Source of the DNA: Nissolia schottii
Taxonomy: Eukaryota > Streptophyta > Magnoliopsida > Fabales > Fabaceae
DNA: 64,000 nt
NCBI GenBank assembly: GCA_003254905.1
Contig: QANU01094918.1
Coordinates: 1-64,000 of the forward strand
Direction of reading: 5' to 3'
Shown: positions 1 through 9,875 of the stretch, one piece after another
How the letters are laid out: every line of letters begins with the position of its first letter
Numbering within the stretch: position 1 is the first letter of the stretch
The notes under the pieces: model-generated
What the model was told of the DNA's origin: nothing
Databases searched by the model: none
What the model saw: the letters and a program-made list of their open reading frames with translations, nothing else
Position numbers and translations under genes: made by a program

Positions 1-958
1 GGCCATGGCTTCGCCGAGCTTCCTCAATCTCTGGCTCCTTCACAGGCCTCCTCTTTGTTCCTATCCTAACCTAACCTAACTAACCAAGCTTTAAAAGTAC
101 AAAAGAAATGAAGAAGAATGGTGTTTTTGGTGAAGGAAGAGGGTGGATGAAAGATGCCTTTAAAATGCCTCGGCCCCCTATTTATAGGCCAAAATCATCC
201 ATTTTCACTCAGCGAATTGGCGGGGTCGCTCAGCAATGGTAGGTGATGGCGGCTGCCGACTTCAAAGGCGGTATCGGGAAGGTTCGGTGGTATCGCTCAG
301 TGATGGGATAAGATTGCTCAGCGACCTTAATCTTAAAATGACCCCAACTACAAAGTTGTAGATCTTTCTCTTAGCTTTAAGTAACAATTTGAACCACCTC
401 AATCGGATATCTGTAGCTCAAGATATCGCGATTTTACTAACTGCTACGCAGAGCGGCTCCTATCCCTTTTTCTCTAAGCTTTTTACCAGGACTGTTCTTA
501 TCGCTGAGTGATATGTTCTTGCTCGCTGAGCGGCTTATCTCTTTACGCGGCGTCATAAATGCTCTGGCAGCTTTTGCAGGGTGGCGGTGACGTGGCATGC
601 GGTTCCAGGCTGGCTCCAGCTGGCTCAATGATTGCGCCGGTGTAAGTTGCTTGCCGACTTAAGTTTGCTGAGCGATAAGTGTTGCACCGCTGAGCAATTT
701 ACTGTTTAGCGCTGAGCGATGTGTGGTTCCTCGCTGAGCGGTACCTCGTCCAGAATCTTCTCTTTGAGCTCTTTTCCAATTCTGCCCTTTTCTTCCATTT
801 TTCATGGGATTATTCTTTAATTAGGCTGCTCGCATCCATCCTCAAAATATATTTTAATATCCTACAAAATAAGGGGAATTCATTAGATAATTCTTTAAAA
901 AGTTTGCAGATAAGTGTCCTTTTGATATGTCAAAGTTGTATAAATTGGGCACTTATCA
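1..958 (-). mobile_element. Partial LTR of an Athila/Tat-like gypsy element, off left edge
   Basis: Read on the minus strand, a sequence beginning TGATAAGTGCCC at 958 runs leftward off the window. TGATAAGTG is a start I associate with Athila-type LTRs. A minus-strand TATA box (GGCCTATAAATAGG) lies at about 176-189, so the U3 region would be roughly 958 to 190. The stretch carries many copies of a GCTGAGCG/CGCTCAGC motif (about 212-310 and 503-740). The sequence to the right (962-1678) belongs to another LTR family, so this element was inserted into that LTR. No coding sequence is credible; the short ORFs here are incidental. Family assignment is from memory of LTR starts. Confidence 0.5.
176..189 (-). 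promoter_or_regulatory. TATA box of the minus-strand LTR
   Basis: The plus strand reads a near-palindrome around CCTATTTATAGGCC, giving TATAAATAGG on the minus strand. It lies about 770 bp inside the LTR start, as expected for the U3/R boundary of a long gypsy LTR. Confidence 0.45.
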
Positions 959-961
959 ACA

Positions 962-1678
962 TTGCAGTACTCAAGTGAATAAAGTAATAAGCACAAATCC
1001 CTAGGTAAAGAAAAGATTAGAGATCCCCAATCACCTAATAAACTAGATAAAGCTACTCAAGATTAAGACGGATGATAATAATCAGAAAGAACTCTAGTAT
1101 GCATGAACACTTAGAGATCTCCTGAGTAGCCTATATCATAATCGAGGTAATAAAAAATCCCTGCGTTAAAGGTATCCCACTGAGGACGCAACTTTCTCAC
1201 CCCCACTTGTTTATGACTCCAAGAGCGAACGAGGACTCTGTCGAGCAGCAGGAGGAGCAGTGAAGGGCCGTTACAGGGAGCACGCCTTTGCAAGGACTAA
1301 AGGAGCTGTGTACCAGTAGCCTTATGTTTTGTAGTTGGATATTGTATTTTGACAGACATGATATGTGTATACTACTAATGTAAATTCTTATGCATATATG
1401 CGATGGACCGCATGCTTGTTTATCTATCTGTTTGTGTTATGCTTAGTTGATAATCATAAGCCCAAGGCTCTATCGTTTGTATTATATGTTCTATCTAAAG
1501 CGCGACTCATATTTTATATGGTAAACAATTAAAGGAAAAGTTTGAAATCAGTCTATATTTTCGTAGTCCAAGTATTTCGAAGAATAATAAAGGACTATAA
1601 GTATTTCCCACCAAGTAACTAACAACCTAGTGAGCATTGCATGCGACTTAAGCATAAGAAGTTAGCTAGGGTGTTACA
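962..1678 (+). mobile_element. 3' part of a TGTAACA-family long LTR
   Basis: The sequence matches the 3' third of the intact solo LTR at 9650-12736 block by block. Shared blocks are the 'CACTTAGAGATCTCCTGAG' block near 1108, the 'CCCACTGAGGACG' block with the following 'TTCTCACCCC' near 1175-1203, the 'CTCTATCG' block near 1467, and the 'CCTAGTGAGCATTG' block near 1626. It ends GGGTGTTACA at 1678. The 5' two thirds are missing because the minus-strand LTR at 1-958 interrupts it and its remainder lies outside the window. Confidence 0.75.
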
Positions 1679-1699
1679 CATTTGGCTGATGTCTAAGGC

Positions 1700-2137
1700 C
1701 ATATATATATATATATATATATATAGATTAATCGAAGGATAAGCTTTAGAAAAGTAAGTGAATAAGGCAGCGCATAAATTCGATCATGTTTGATCGCGTT
1801 TGTCGTTAACTATACATGTATGGATGTCCTAAAAATATTCTAGATATACCATCGTGATCTATTAATTTTTTTAATAAGGAATTTAATTTAATCTAAGGTA
1901 TTCGTAAATTTATTTTCATAAAAATATACTCTACGGATACTTTTGATACGTAATTAAATTCTGATAACGGCCGAAAATTGGTCCGAATCTCGTGAAATTC
2001 CGCGAGATCGAGAAACCATTATTTTGACTGATATTTTTAGGAAATAAATTTTATAACTAAATTTCTCAGTCTAAATAATTGTCTCGTATTCATTTATTAC
2101 GTGAAATATTTATAAGAGAAAAAATTGGGATGTTGCA
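1700..2137 (-). mobile_element. 5' part of a TGTAACA-family LTR, minus strand
   Basis: Read in reverse from 2137 it begins TGCAACATCCCAATTTTTTC, a variant of the family start TGTAACATCC. It then follows the first ~420 bp of the other family members: the 'AATAATGGTTTC' and 'CGCGAGAT' block, the 'AATTTAATTACGT' block, the 'ATATTTTTAGGAC' block and the 'CAAACGCGATCAAACATG' block shared with 10200-10230. It stops at an AT microsatellite. It faces the plus-strand LTR end at 1678, so two fragments of one family lie tail to tail. Confidence 0.65.
1701..1725. repeat. (AT)n microsatellite
   Basis: Twelve AT dinucleotides, at the junction between the plus-strand LTR end and the minus-strand LTR fragment. 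Confidence 0.9.
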
Positions 2138-2413
2138 TGTAACATAATTGTTTAATTAGTCATGGTTTTGATGAATGCATTCAATTTTCAAAACTGGCAG
2201 CTCCAACTGCCGATTGGAAATTGCAAATTGTGTAATTAGTGGTTATCCTATGGCCAACAATGTGTCATTAAATGAGAGATAAGAGAGCGTAAGTTGCGTA
2301 TCAACCCTTAGTTATCCTTCCAGTCAATTTCGTTAAAGACCTAGCGCCTCTTAGTCTTTTTTTTTTCTCTTTATTTCTTTACTCAGTTTACCAAAGAAAA
2401 GATATCTACACCT
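2138..2413. other. Short non-coding stretch before the MULE
   Basis: No ORF, promoter or repeat recognised apart from a poly-T run near 2347-2356. It is probably the original upstream flank of PGG copy 1, separated from the gene by the 1275-bp MULE insertion. Confidence 0.4.
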
Positions 2414-2422
2414 TTTTTAGAA
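2414..2422. repeat. 9-bp target duplication, left (TTTTTAGAA)
   Basis: An exact 9-bp copy of 3698-3706 on the other side of the MULE. Nine bases is the length characteristic of Mutator-like transposition. Confidence 0.8.
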
Positions 2423-3697
2423 CAGTTCTGCTACATGTATACCCTTATTCCATACACTATACATATATCAGTATTGAAATATTGTGGGCCCCATACAATA
2501 ACCAACTCATCCACTCTCTCCCCCACTCTCACCAAAAAGCGCGTGAAGTCATGCTTCCCGCTCACATTCCATTTCGTTTCAACTTTCTCACTCTCAGAAA
2601 TAGAATTTCTGAAAAAAATCTAGCTCTCTTCGTTCTCAATTCTTCTTCTTTGTCGTCTTCGTTTTTCATACTCCTCCGTTCTTCACTATCTTCTCTGCAC
2701 AAGCTTCGTTCTCCACGAGTTCGTTGTGCTCTCTGCGCAAACTTCCTCCAAGAAAAAAAATTCAATATGTGTCAAAAATTTATAATGTTTTATTTTATGT
2801 ATTATTTGTTGAAAAATTGAGAATGTGTCAAAATGCTCATTCTCTTCCTAAAAAATAAAAACATTTTTGTGGCTTTGTGGATAACGTTTGTACATATGTT
2901 TACTTAATGTTTGCATTTATGCATATTTAAAGCTTGCACATTCTGCAACAAGTCATATTCTTCCTTTTGTGCATTTGTGACAAACGAACACTGCTTATCA
3001 CACCACCTAGAGTTTATTCATGATGATATCTACAAAAAATGTATCAAAATGATAATATATATGCATTAATTGTTCAAATGTTGGCGATGTGCCAAAATGC
3101 ACGTCCCCTACCTGGAACAAGGCATGACCTATGCCGCGCTCATTATGTTTGTACTTAAACCCTATTAATGTTTGCACTTATGTCAATTGAAAGTTTGTAC
3201 ATTTTATTTTCTGTCATATAAAATTTCAGAACACTGTAATTTCACATTATCGTCAACAATCAAACACTCTCCATGGAAATTCATCAAAAAAAGGTCCAAA
3301 AATTACCAGATTCTTGTATTGCCATTTTCGACCACGAACCAACTGAGATTACGATTGTATAAGTTTTGATTGTCGAATTTGCACTCGAAACTTTGATTTC
3401 CATGGATGATTATGGTTTCCATGGAGCTCGCGTTTTGCTTCAAAGGTGGTTACGAAGGATTTCAAATTCCATGGAGCTATCGATTTCAGTTCAGAGGTGG
3501 TTGAGGACGATTCTGCTACGATGTGGTCGAGAAACCATCACGTATGATATTCTGATTCAAATTGGAGCGCGCGTGGGAGTGTGTATATTCTAAATAAGGA
3601 AAGTCTACTGTATTCCGTATTAATTGACAATGAAACCGTACAGAATAGTAGTGTATATACGGGTGTACGGATATTGGGTGTACATGGAGCATTTTCG
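2423..3697. mobile_element. Non-autonomous MULE, 1275 bp
   Basis: The ends are related inverted repeats: CAGTTCTGCTACATGTATAC on the left, and the reverse complement of the right end reads CGAAAATGCTCCATGTACAC. A perfect 9-bp duplication (TTTTTAGAA, 2414-2422 and 3698-3706) flanks it. The 227-bp element at 9876-10102 has the same terminal sequence, so this is a family. The interior encodes no transposase. Its longest open frame (2482-2820, 112 codons) is T-rich and resembles no protein I know. A captured host fragment is possible but I cannot identify one. Confidence 0.75.
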
Positions 3698-3987
3698 TTT
3701 TTAGAAATATCATTATTGTACACTTATAAACAAGACAAGTTTGCTACCTTTATATATATACCTTTGCTAGCTACAAAGGTGTCCGACAATGTATGCCATA
3801 TAGCACTCAGTCTCTGATAAGTTCCTTCTATAAACGTTCTTTCTCTTTTTGATAAACTAAACTTCCTCAACAATCACCTCGCTCCCCAAATGGGACGTCG
3901 CCGGTCATCGTCCACAACACCTAATCGGAATGAAGGGCCGCGTAAATTTCTAGATGGGTTGACAAACAAGGATAAGCGTAAATGGTT
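3691..3987 (+). repeat. Tandem duplication unit 1: PGG promoter and first codons
   Basis: This 297-bp unit and the next one (3988-4288) are near-identical. Both start with ATTTTCG followed by TTTTTAGAAAT, include the TATATA promoter region, the leader and the ATGGGACGTCG start, and end at AAATGGTT. The first seven bases of unit 1 are the last seven bases of the MULE, and unit 2 repeats them, so the duplication happened after the MULE inserted. Confidence 0.85.
3698..3706. repeat. 9-bp target duplication, right (TTTTTAGAA)
   Basis: Right-hand partner of 2414-2422. It is immediately followed by the promoter region of the PGG locus. Confidence 0.8.
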
Positions 3988-4066
3988 ATTTTCGTTTTTA
4001 GAAATGTCATCACAGTACAGTACTTACAAACAAGACAAGTTAGCTACCTTTATATACCTTTGCTAG
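3890..4066 (+). pseudogene. Truncated N-terminus of a PGG gene (duplicate)
   Basis: The ATG at 3890 begins the same peptide as PGG copy 1 (MGRRRS... then FLDGLTNKDKRKW), with a few substitutions. After about 33 codons it runs into the second copy of the promoter and stops at 4064-4066. It therefore lacks all membrane segments and the NPPGG motif. It keeps its own TATA-like stretch (TATATATATA at 3751-3760), so it could be transcribed, possibly reading through into copy 1. I regard it as a by-product of the 297-bp duplication and not a functional gene. Confidence 0.75.
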
Positions 4067-4288
4067 CTACAAAGGGGTCCGACAATGTATGCCGTATAGT
4101 ACTCAGTCTCTGGTAGGTTCCTTCCATAAACTTCCTTTCTCTTTTTGATAAACTAAACTTCCCCAACAATCCATCTCGCTCCCCGGCCAAATGGGACGTC
4201 GTCGGTCACCGTCCACAACTCCTAATCAGAATAACTGGTGGCGTAAGTTTCTAGATGGGTTGACGAACAAGGATAAGCGTAAATGGTT
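3988..4288 (+). repeat. Tandem duplication unit 2: PGG promoter and first codons
   Basis: Second unit of the 297-bp duplication. It contains the TATATA at 4051-4056 and the ATG at 4191 of PGG copy 1. It differs from unit 1 by scattered substitutions and by small indels in the leader. Confidence 0.85.
4051..4056 (+). promoter_or_regulatory. TATA box of PGG copy 1
   Basis: TATATA lies 140 bp upstream of the ATG at 4191, in a block (GCTACCTTTATATACC) conserved in the upstream duplicate. The leader between them is C/T-rich (CTTTCTCTTTTTGATAAAC). Confidence 0.5.
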
Positions 4289-4837
4289 GAAGGACATGAG
4301 AGCGAGCCTGAGTTTGACGGCTTCCATAATCGCAACCATGACCTTCCAATCCGCTCTTAACCCACCTGGCGGCGTGGCCCAGGCAGATAACAACAATTAC
4401 AATTGTCGGCGCAACGAAACCAATCCAATATGCCCCGGGCAAGCTGTCTTAGCTGTTATGGACGAAGGTAGAGTTATATGATGTTCTTGGTATGCAATAC
4501 CATCTGCTTCGTTTCATCACTGAGTGTCTGTCTCTTGCTAGTGAGTGGGCTCCCTCTGGATCATAAATTCCCCACGTGGTTATTACTAATTGGCATGTGC
4601 GTCACTCTCACATCCCTCGCTTTTACCTACGTGTTTGGCGCGGCCATGCTCAGCCCAGGCGTTTCAGAGCTTGACAGTGTCTTTGCAATTGCTCTTTACG
4701 TGTGGATTGCGGTGGTCCTAATGACCGCTTTGTTCCTCACCATACGCCTTGTTGCTCTGTGGGTGGATAAACGCAAACGCAATAGGTCATCAGCAAGTTC
4801 AAGAGTAAGAGAGGAGATTTCAAGCAATCCCACATAG
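4191..4837 (+). pseudogene. PGG-domain membrane protein, copy 1, frameshifted
   Basis: The first 96 codons (4191-4478) contain a basic N-terminus, a first hydrophobic segment (about residues 40-56) and the NPPGG motif (57-61) that defines the PGG domain. The remaining three membrane segments are encoded at 4478-4837 in another frame. Aligned with copies 2 and 3, one base is missing near 4470-4475. No GT...AG intron explains the shift, so it is either a real 1-bp deletion or a sequencing error. Without the shift the protein would be about 215 residues, the same as copy 2 (216). The C-terminus is basic and Ser-rich and lacks the Cys cluster of copies 2 and 3. PGG domains usually close ankyrin-repeat membrane proteins of the ACD6 type. 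No ankyrin repeat is present here. Function of stand-alone PGG proteins is not known to me. Confidence 0.75.
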
Positions 4838-4970
4838 AGAAGTACTTTGTGTGGTTGTAGATAATTAATGTCGTCTTAAAATAGTGATATGTAAAATTGT
4901 CTGTGTGTTTTGTATTTTCCTATGTTTCTTTTTTTCTTTGTCCAAGATTCTCCTACTTCATCTTTGGTGG

Positions 4971-4976
4971 AATAAA
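4971..4976 (+). terminator. Candidate poly(A) signal of PGG copy 1
   Basis: AATAAA about 134 bp after the stop codon of PGG copy 1, following a T-rich stretch. It is the first canonical signal downstream. Confidence 0.4.
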
Positions 4977-5207
4977 TGGCTCCAACTTCGTTGCTTGTGA
5001 TTAATGTTGCTCTACAATGTTTTAATTTCATTTTAATTTTCAAAATATCCCTTCACCCGACATCGACATGCGAGAGATTAATACCATGCCGAATTGCCGA
5101 TGATATATTTCTCGGTACACTTGAATCCTGACGAACCTTGAACCGCATTATGCTTAATTAATGAGACAAAAAGTAGCCTCTCTCACTTGGAATAGCACTT
5201 TGGTTGT
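4977..5207. other. Downstream flank of PGG copy 1, no gene seen
   Basis: AT-rich, without a credible ORF or recognised repeat. Confidence 0.4.
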
Positions 5208-5385
5208 ACAATGTTTGGTAACCGTTTTGGGACGGAAAATAGAAAGGCATTGGTGACAAAAACATGTTTGGAAAAGGAGATGAAAACATAAAACTTAAAA
5301 TTGTTTTTACCTTGAGATAAATTTTGAACTAATTTCTGTACATAAAAAAAGAAAGAATACGAGAAATATGTTTCGAGACAATTTT
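5208..5385 (+). mobile_element. Relic of a Tourist-like MITE
   Basis: ATGTTTGGTAACCGT at about 5211 and the following block (ACATGTTTGGA near 5262, AACATAAAACTTAAAATTG near 5285, then AGATAAATTTTGAACTAAT) match the MITE at 22611-22850. The right end is lost, so no target duplication can be given. Confidence 0.6.
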
Positions 5386-5739
5386 TAAGCTAATTTTATT
5401 ATCTTCAAAATGGAGGGATGTCATAAAATGGTAGATAGCATAAAGAAAATGGATGGAACTCATTGATAGACTGAAACAATGAACCATAGAATTGATTATC
5501 AATGGAAACTGAGAACTCATATTTATTGATACAGAGAAGAAGTATTGAAGGAATTGGAATAGAAAAGATAAAGTTCTTAACTCATTCTCTTACAAGAGGG
5601 ACACAAGAGGTAATGGGAGCTAGTGTAGGTTGAGGTTGTAAATTAACTTAACTGAATTTCCAACTAACAATAACTAATTGGGAAATTCAAATCAAGTGTG
5701 GTGCAGGTGCACATATGGCTGCTGCTTATTTTGAGTTAT
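5386..5739. other. No gene; possible LTR flank of the copia relic
   Basis: AT-rich sequence with no credible ORF. It lies where the 3' LTR of the minus-strand copia relic would be expected, but I could not define LTR ends. Confidence 0.3.
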
Positions 5740-6660
5740 TGTGATACTTCTCCTCAAGTTGGCCAGTACAAGTCTAGGGGCCTAGCTTGGAGAGAAGATG
5801 ATTGAAGGGGCGTGGTTGGAGACTTTTGGTGAAGATATATGTTGCTTGCTCCTTTGTGTTGATTTGTAGAAGGTGGATTAATCCTGAGTTGATCTTATCT
5901 ATAATTGTGTGACAGTCTATCTATATGTGTTTGGTTCTCTCGTTAAAAATTGGATTTTGTAGCAATTTGAATAGTCGAATTATTGTCATAGAACATAGAA
6001 ATTGGTTTTGTCATGGTTAGCTTCAAACGTTGCATAAGAAATTGGAGTCATTGAGCTTCACATGTGGTTGCTACTAAAGCTCTATACTTAGCTTCAAATG
6101 AGCTCCATGCAACAGTCAGTCATTTCTTACATTTCAAATAGATGATGGCTTTGCCAAGGAAGAAGTAAAATCTAGAAGACCTCCTTGAATCCTCACGTGA
6201 TGCTCAATCAGCATTAGCGAAACTTGTTAGTGTAAGATTGGATTCTATTGGGAGAAAAGTCCCTTTACTGGCGTTGATTTAACATATTTGAGGATCCTTA
6301 TGGCAGCCTCATGATGTTGTCCCATTGATTTGTCAAGGAATTGGGCTAAGTTAGCTCACTGCATAAGCCAAGTTTGGCCTTGTGAAGTACAACAATCTAC
6401 TAATTCTTCTATATGATAAGTGATCAAGATATGTATCACTACCAACTTGCGAACTGTAGATCACAATCCACCTTCCTTGAACAAAATCATCTACAGCCTG
6501 CGGTGCTTCTGCCATTGTGTAAAAATGATCCTGATCGCTGGGCTGCAGTTCAAACCTTTATGCATTGTTTGGCAAAATGCCCGCTTTCCCTGCATCCGAA
6601 GCATACCTTTCTCCCAGGTTGTAGATGATTTGGCTCAAGGAAGGTCTATCTTTATGTAGG
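5740..6660 (-). pseudogene. Decayed Ty1/copia reverse transcriptase-RNase H
   Basis: Minus-strand translation in shifting frames gives the copia RNase H tail. About 5800-5960 reads FNERTKHI, IDCHTIIDKINSGLI, then QATYIFTKSL, matching the family pattern ERTKHIEIDCHxVRDK...ADIFTK. Around 6000-6180 it reads LGKAIIYLKCKK followed by a degraded EAKYRALVATTCEAQ. Around 6340-6440 it reads YRRISRLLYFTRPNLAYAVS, the conserved RT-to-RNase H connection. Several stops and frameshifts are present. It encoded cDNA synthesis for a copia element and is dead. Confidence 0.8.
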
Positions 6661-8103
6661 TGTTAAAGGGGCGTAGGAGTTGATAAAGGGCATAAACTCT
6701 TCATCCCATTGTTGGTCAGACATGAGGGTAAGAGGTGGTGGCATTGTTCATGCTAATCCTTTCACAAACCAAAACCTTATTTCATAGGGTAAGCACCTTA
6801 ACTCCTTTATCAGATGAACAATTTTATGATCAAGGCTCTCATAACTTGCTATGTTACCTGCATAGGACTATAAATTATACTATTGGGAACTAGGGAAACT
6901 GTTAGAAAACATGTTACATGTTAGTAAAAAAAAGAAAAGAAAGGAGTAGTCTCCATTGGACTAGGTAGTTTCCCAGACCAACTTGGTCGGTCTGTGCATC
7001 ACAACCGTTGATTTTGCAATGGATGGTTGAGATTCCTTGAGTTCAATTATGTTTTTCACCGACAAAGAGATCAAAACTAAAATTGTGGATTTGCAAATAG
7101 AGTCCTAAAAAAAATTTTAATTTATTATTGAGGGTGAAAATTACAGGTAATGATGTCGTAATTGGTGATTACTTAATTGTTAATAATAAATTTAGACATC
7201 AATTGAAAAGCCTTAGTAGTTAGGAATATTTTTGAGTTGTCATCGAAGCGATCTTTGTTACCGGCGATAATAAAGACATTCGGTGACATTCTGAGGAGTA
7301 TGAAGGAACAATGAGATTTCCAATGAAGGTTGCAATTACTGGCATCGATTTGGTTGGTGAATAATGTTCAACTATAGTTAGATATGTACATTTTCAAAAC
7401 TCAATTAATAAACCTGTTAACATGATGCTTAAGCTGTCGTGTTAACCAAAGACTAGCTTCTAAAATTTTGTCTATGCAATTCTTTAATTTTTTTTTTTGG
7501 GTAAATTTTGTCTCTATAATTCTATAATCAGCTCATTGTTATTTACTTTGAAATTTTCTTACAATCTATTACACCACATATTACACCACATAAAGAACAA
7601 TTTGGGGTGTAGGAGCAGAATAATTTGGGGAAGATGAAGAATAAAAAATTAAAACTTGTTACTATTGTGGCTCGGCTACTGTTTCTTAGGATAAGCCAAG
7701 AAGCCAACTTTTTTGCTTATAAATGAGACATGGATTTCTTTTTTTTCGTCGGAGGTGCTGTAGATGTAGAGAACAAACGTGGTACTTAATGACTCATTAA
7801 TTGTGTTACATTAAGAACCAATTTGAAATATTATGCAGTTAAATATTTTTTTTAAACCTTCTCTTAACTTTTTTACTTACTCTGTTATTTAAACCTTCTC
7901 TTAACTTTTTTACTTACTCTGTTTTGACCCACGACTAACTTGCCCTATGGCCCAAATCGGTCCACTGGAGCATGCTCCATAAAAGAAAAGAAGAGAAAAA
8001 AAATGAAAGAACTAAATACAAAGAATTTTTTGTGTTTGGATTTTAAACATTGTTGATCGTTGTAGCAGTCGACAACAAGCTAAAACAAAATTAAGAGTTG
8101 CAC
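6661..8103. other. Non-coding stretch, no gene recognised
   Basis: No ORF above background and no element ends recognised. The only distinct structure is the 37-bp tandem duplication at 7851-7923. Part of 6661-6900 may still belong to the decayed copia RT. Confidence 0.4.
7851..7923. repeat. 37-bp tandem duplication
   Basis: Two adjacent copies of a unit beginning TTTAAACCTTCTCTTAAC, at 7851-7887 and 7888-7923, identical over about 36 bases. Recent slippage or local duplication. Confidence 0.85.
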
Positions 8104-8700
8104 TTCCCCGGTAATGACCCCAAATTTGATACACCAATACATCATAATTCTAGTGCGCAATCAAATAATAATTTATAAAAACTAAGTAATCTCAAAAACG
8201 TTATAAAGGAGACTAATCTAAGTCATTTCTCAAGAAAGTACAACTAAATTAATTATATTCTATTCACTTAAATATAAAAACAGAGGGTTTCAAAGGTTGT
8301 CACAATAAGAATAAAAACAATAAACAAAAAGCTAAAAGTTACCTGCACTATGACTCGACCGCGGACTTCCAAATTGTTATCAAAGGTTATACTCATCAAT
8401 TCACAAAATTTGTAATTGGCTATTAACTAGATAATCATCTAATCAATTGCAATTAATCCCAGTTGAGTTACAGTCGCACCCCTCCTATGGATTTGTCAAA
8501 ACGTAATACAATCGTTGGCTTGTAATCGGTTATTGTATGGTTAAAATTGAGACGCAATTATTTTGCATACACAATGGTTGCCATGCAACCAATGTAATGG
8601 TTGCTGTGTGTAAGTTGATACGCAACTTGCAGCGTGAACTTTGAAATGCTATCTGCATGCGAACTTAGATGTACAAAACTGTATCCGAGAAAGTTGAAAA
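8104..8700 (-). mobile_element. Remnant of a gypsy LTR end with tRNA-Asp-like primer site
   Basis: The minus strand at 8104-8122 reads TGGGGTCATTACCGGGGAAG. This resembles the tRNA-Asp primer-binding site TGGCGCCGTTGCCGGGG typical of Athila/Tat gypsy elements (13 of 17 positions). On the minus strand, LTR-like AT-rich sequence would therefore lie upstream, at higher coordinates. No coding region accompanies it and the outer limit is a guess. Confidence 0.4.
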
Positions 8701-8777
8701 CCATTGTGTCTCATAATTGGAGCTAATTACATGGACATGAACGTTGGAAGCGTCTCATAAACTATATATAATCCCGT

Positions 8778-9271
8778 ATCGAGGCACCGCGCGATGCTGC
8801 CACGTGGCAGGAGGCTGCTCAGCTTGTTGATTAGGGTTTCGACGTCGTATAGCTGTACTTGCCTTTCTCCACCGTTACCGACGGGTTGCCGAGCAAGATT
8901 TCCCGGGAGCGGGCGCGGGTGGTGAGCTGGAGGTGATGGCGGGTGACGGAGGGGAGTCTTCGTCGAAGAAATAGGTGACGGGTGTTGGTGTTGGGGACGA
9001 GGAGGAGGGTGGCGAAGAAGGGTGAAGTGTTGGGCGCGGTGATGGAGGGTGAGAGTATCATTTTCATAGACAAGTTTGCATTCAGATATTCGTGAGAGGC
9101 GGTAACGCGGCGAAGTGTTGGTGGTGAGTGCGTTCTCAGGAGGGTGGAGGTGGAAGACGAAGAAGGGGGAGGAGAGTAAGCTCGTTGAGGGAAGGCCACG
9201 TGGTGTCGCTGTTGCGCTTTGTGGATGACGGCCGGGGAGGTAATCGGGTTATTTGACCCGACTGAACCCAA
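8778..9271 (-). pseudogene. PTAC2: 5' fragment of a PTAC2-like PPR gene
   Basis: The minus-strand frame from ATG at 9271 reads a Ser/Thr/Arg-rich, plastid-transit-like N-terminus. It ends LLGNPSVTVEKGKYSY (residues 126-141, down to 8849). Two extra bases (8848-8847) shift the frame, and the next frame reads DVETLINKLSS, then PRGSIARCLD, ending at 8778. This order matches the conserved start of the pentatricopeptide protein PTAC2 (Arabidopsis At1g74850), a component of the plastid-encoded RNA polymerase complex. After CLD the match stops, where the PPR repeats should begin. The block is markedly GC-richer than its surroundings. No promoter, intron or 3' part is present. It is most likely a captured or duplicated 5' fragment. 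Identification rests on my memory of the PTAC2 sequence. Confidence 0.7.
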
Positions 9272-9644
9272 ATGTTATGGAAGAATTATAACAATGAGTC
9301 ATCCCGTTAATTTCGAAGGTCTTGTTCTTCAAGTTCAAGAGGAGGAATTTTATAGGTCTTGAAATCTTCTACGTAGAATTTGCTTAGCTGGAGACTCAAT
9401 CAACCGTGTAATAAAGACAAAACAAGTAATTTGGGAGAAAGATGACAAATTAAAATGACTTTTTAGACCCAGAAAAGAATGATGATTTGATTGGGGGTTT
9501 ATCTCATGTCTTCAAAAGAGGAACTTTGCGGACCTATATAATTTGGCGATTTTTTAAATATCTCAGATTACTTAATTAATCTATTTTTAATTATTTGTAT
9601 AATTAAGTTTATTAAATTTTATTATTATTTTATGATCTAATATG
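9272..9644. other. Non-coding flank between PTAC2 fragment and solo LTR
   Basis: No gene or element end recognised. The AT-rich part near 9560-9644 resumes at 12742 after the solo LTR. Confidence 0.4.
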
Positions 9645-9649
9645 ACATA
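9645..9649. repeat. Target duplication ACATA (left), solo LTR 1
   Basis: Repeated exactly at 12737-12741 on the other side of the LTR. Confidence 0.85.
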
Positions 9650-9875
9650 TGTAACATCCTGATTTTTTTCTTACAAAGGTCTCGCGTAATTAGTATACAT
9701 TCAAGACGATTATTTAGACTGAAAAATTAATTATAAAATTTATTTCTCCAAAATAATGGTTCCCCAGTCTCGCTGAAATTTCGCGAGATCCTGATCGATT
9801 TGCGATCATTATTGGAATTTAATTACGACTCAAAGGTATCCGTAAAATACACTATAATGAAAATAAATTTATGAA

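Noticed and set aside
2482..2820. 112-codon plus ORF inside the 1275-bp MULE
   Set aside because: T-rich low-complexity translation; no recognisable domain or splice structure.
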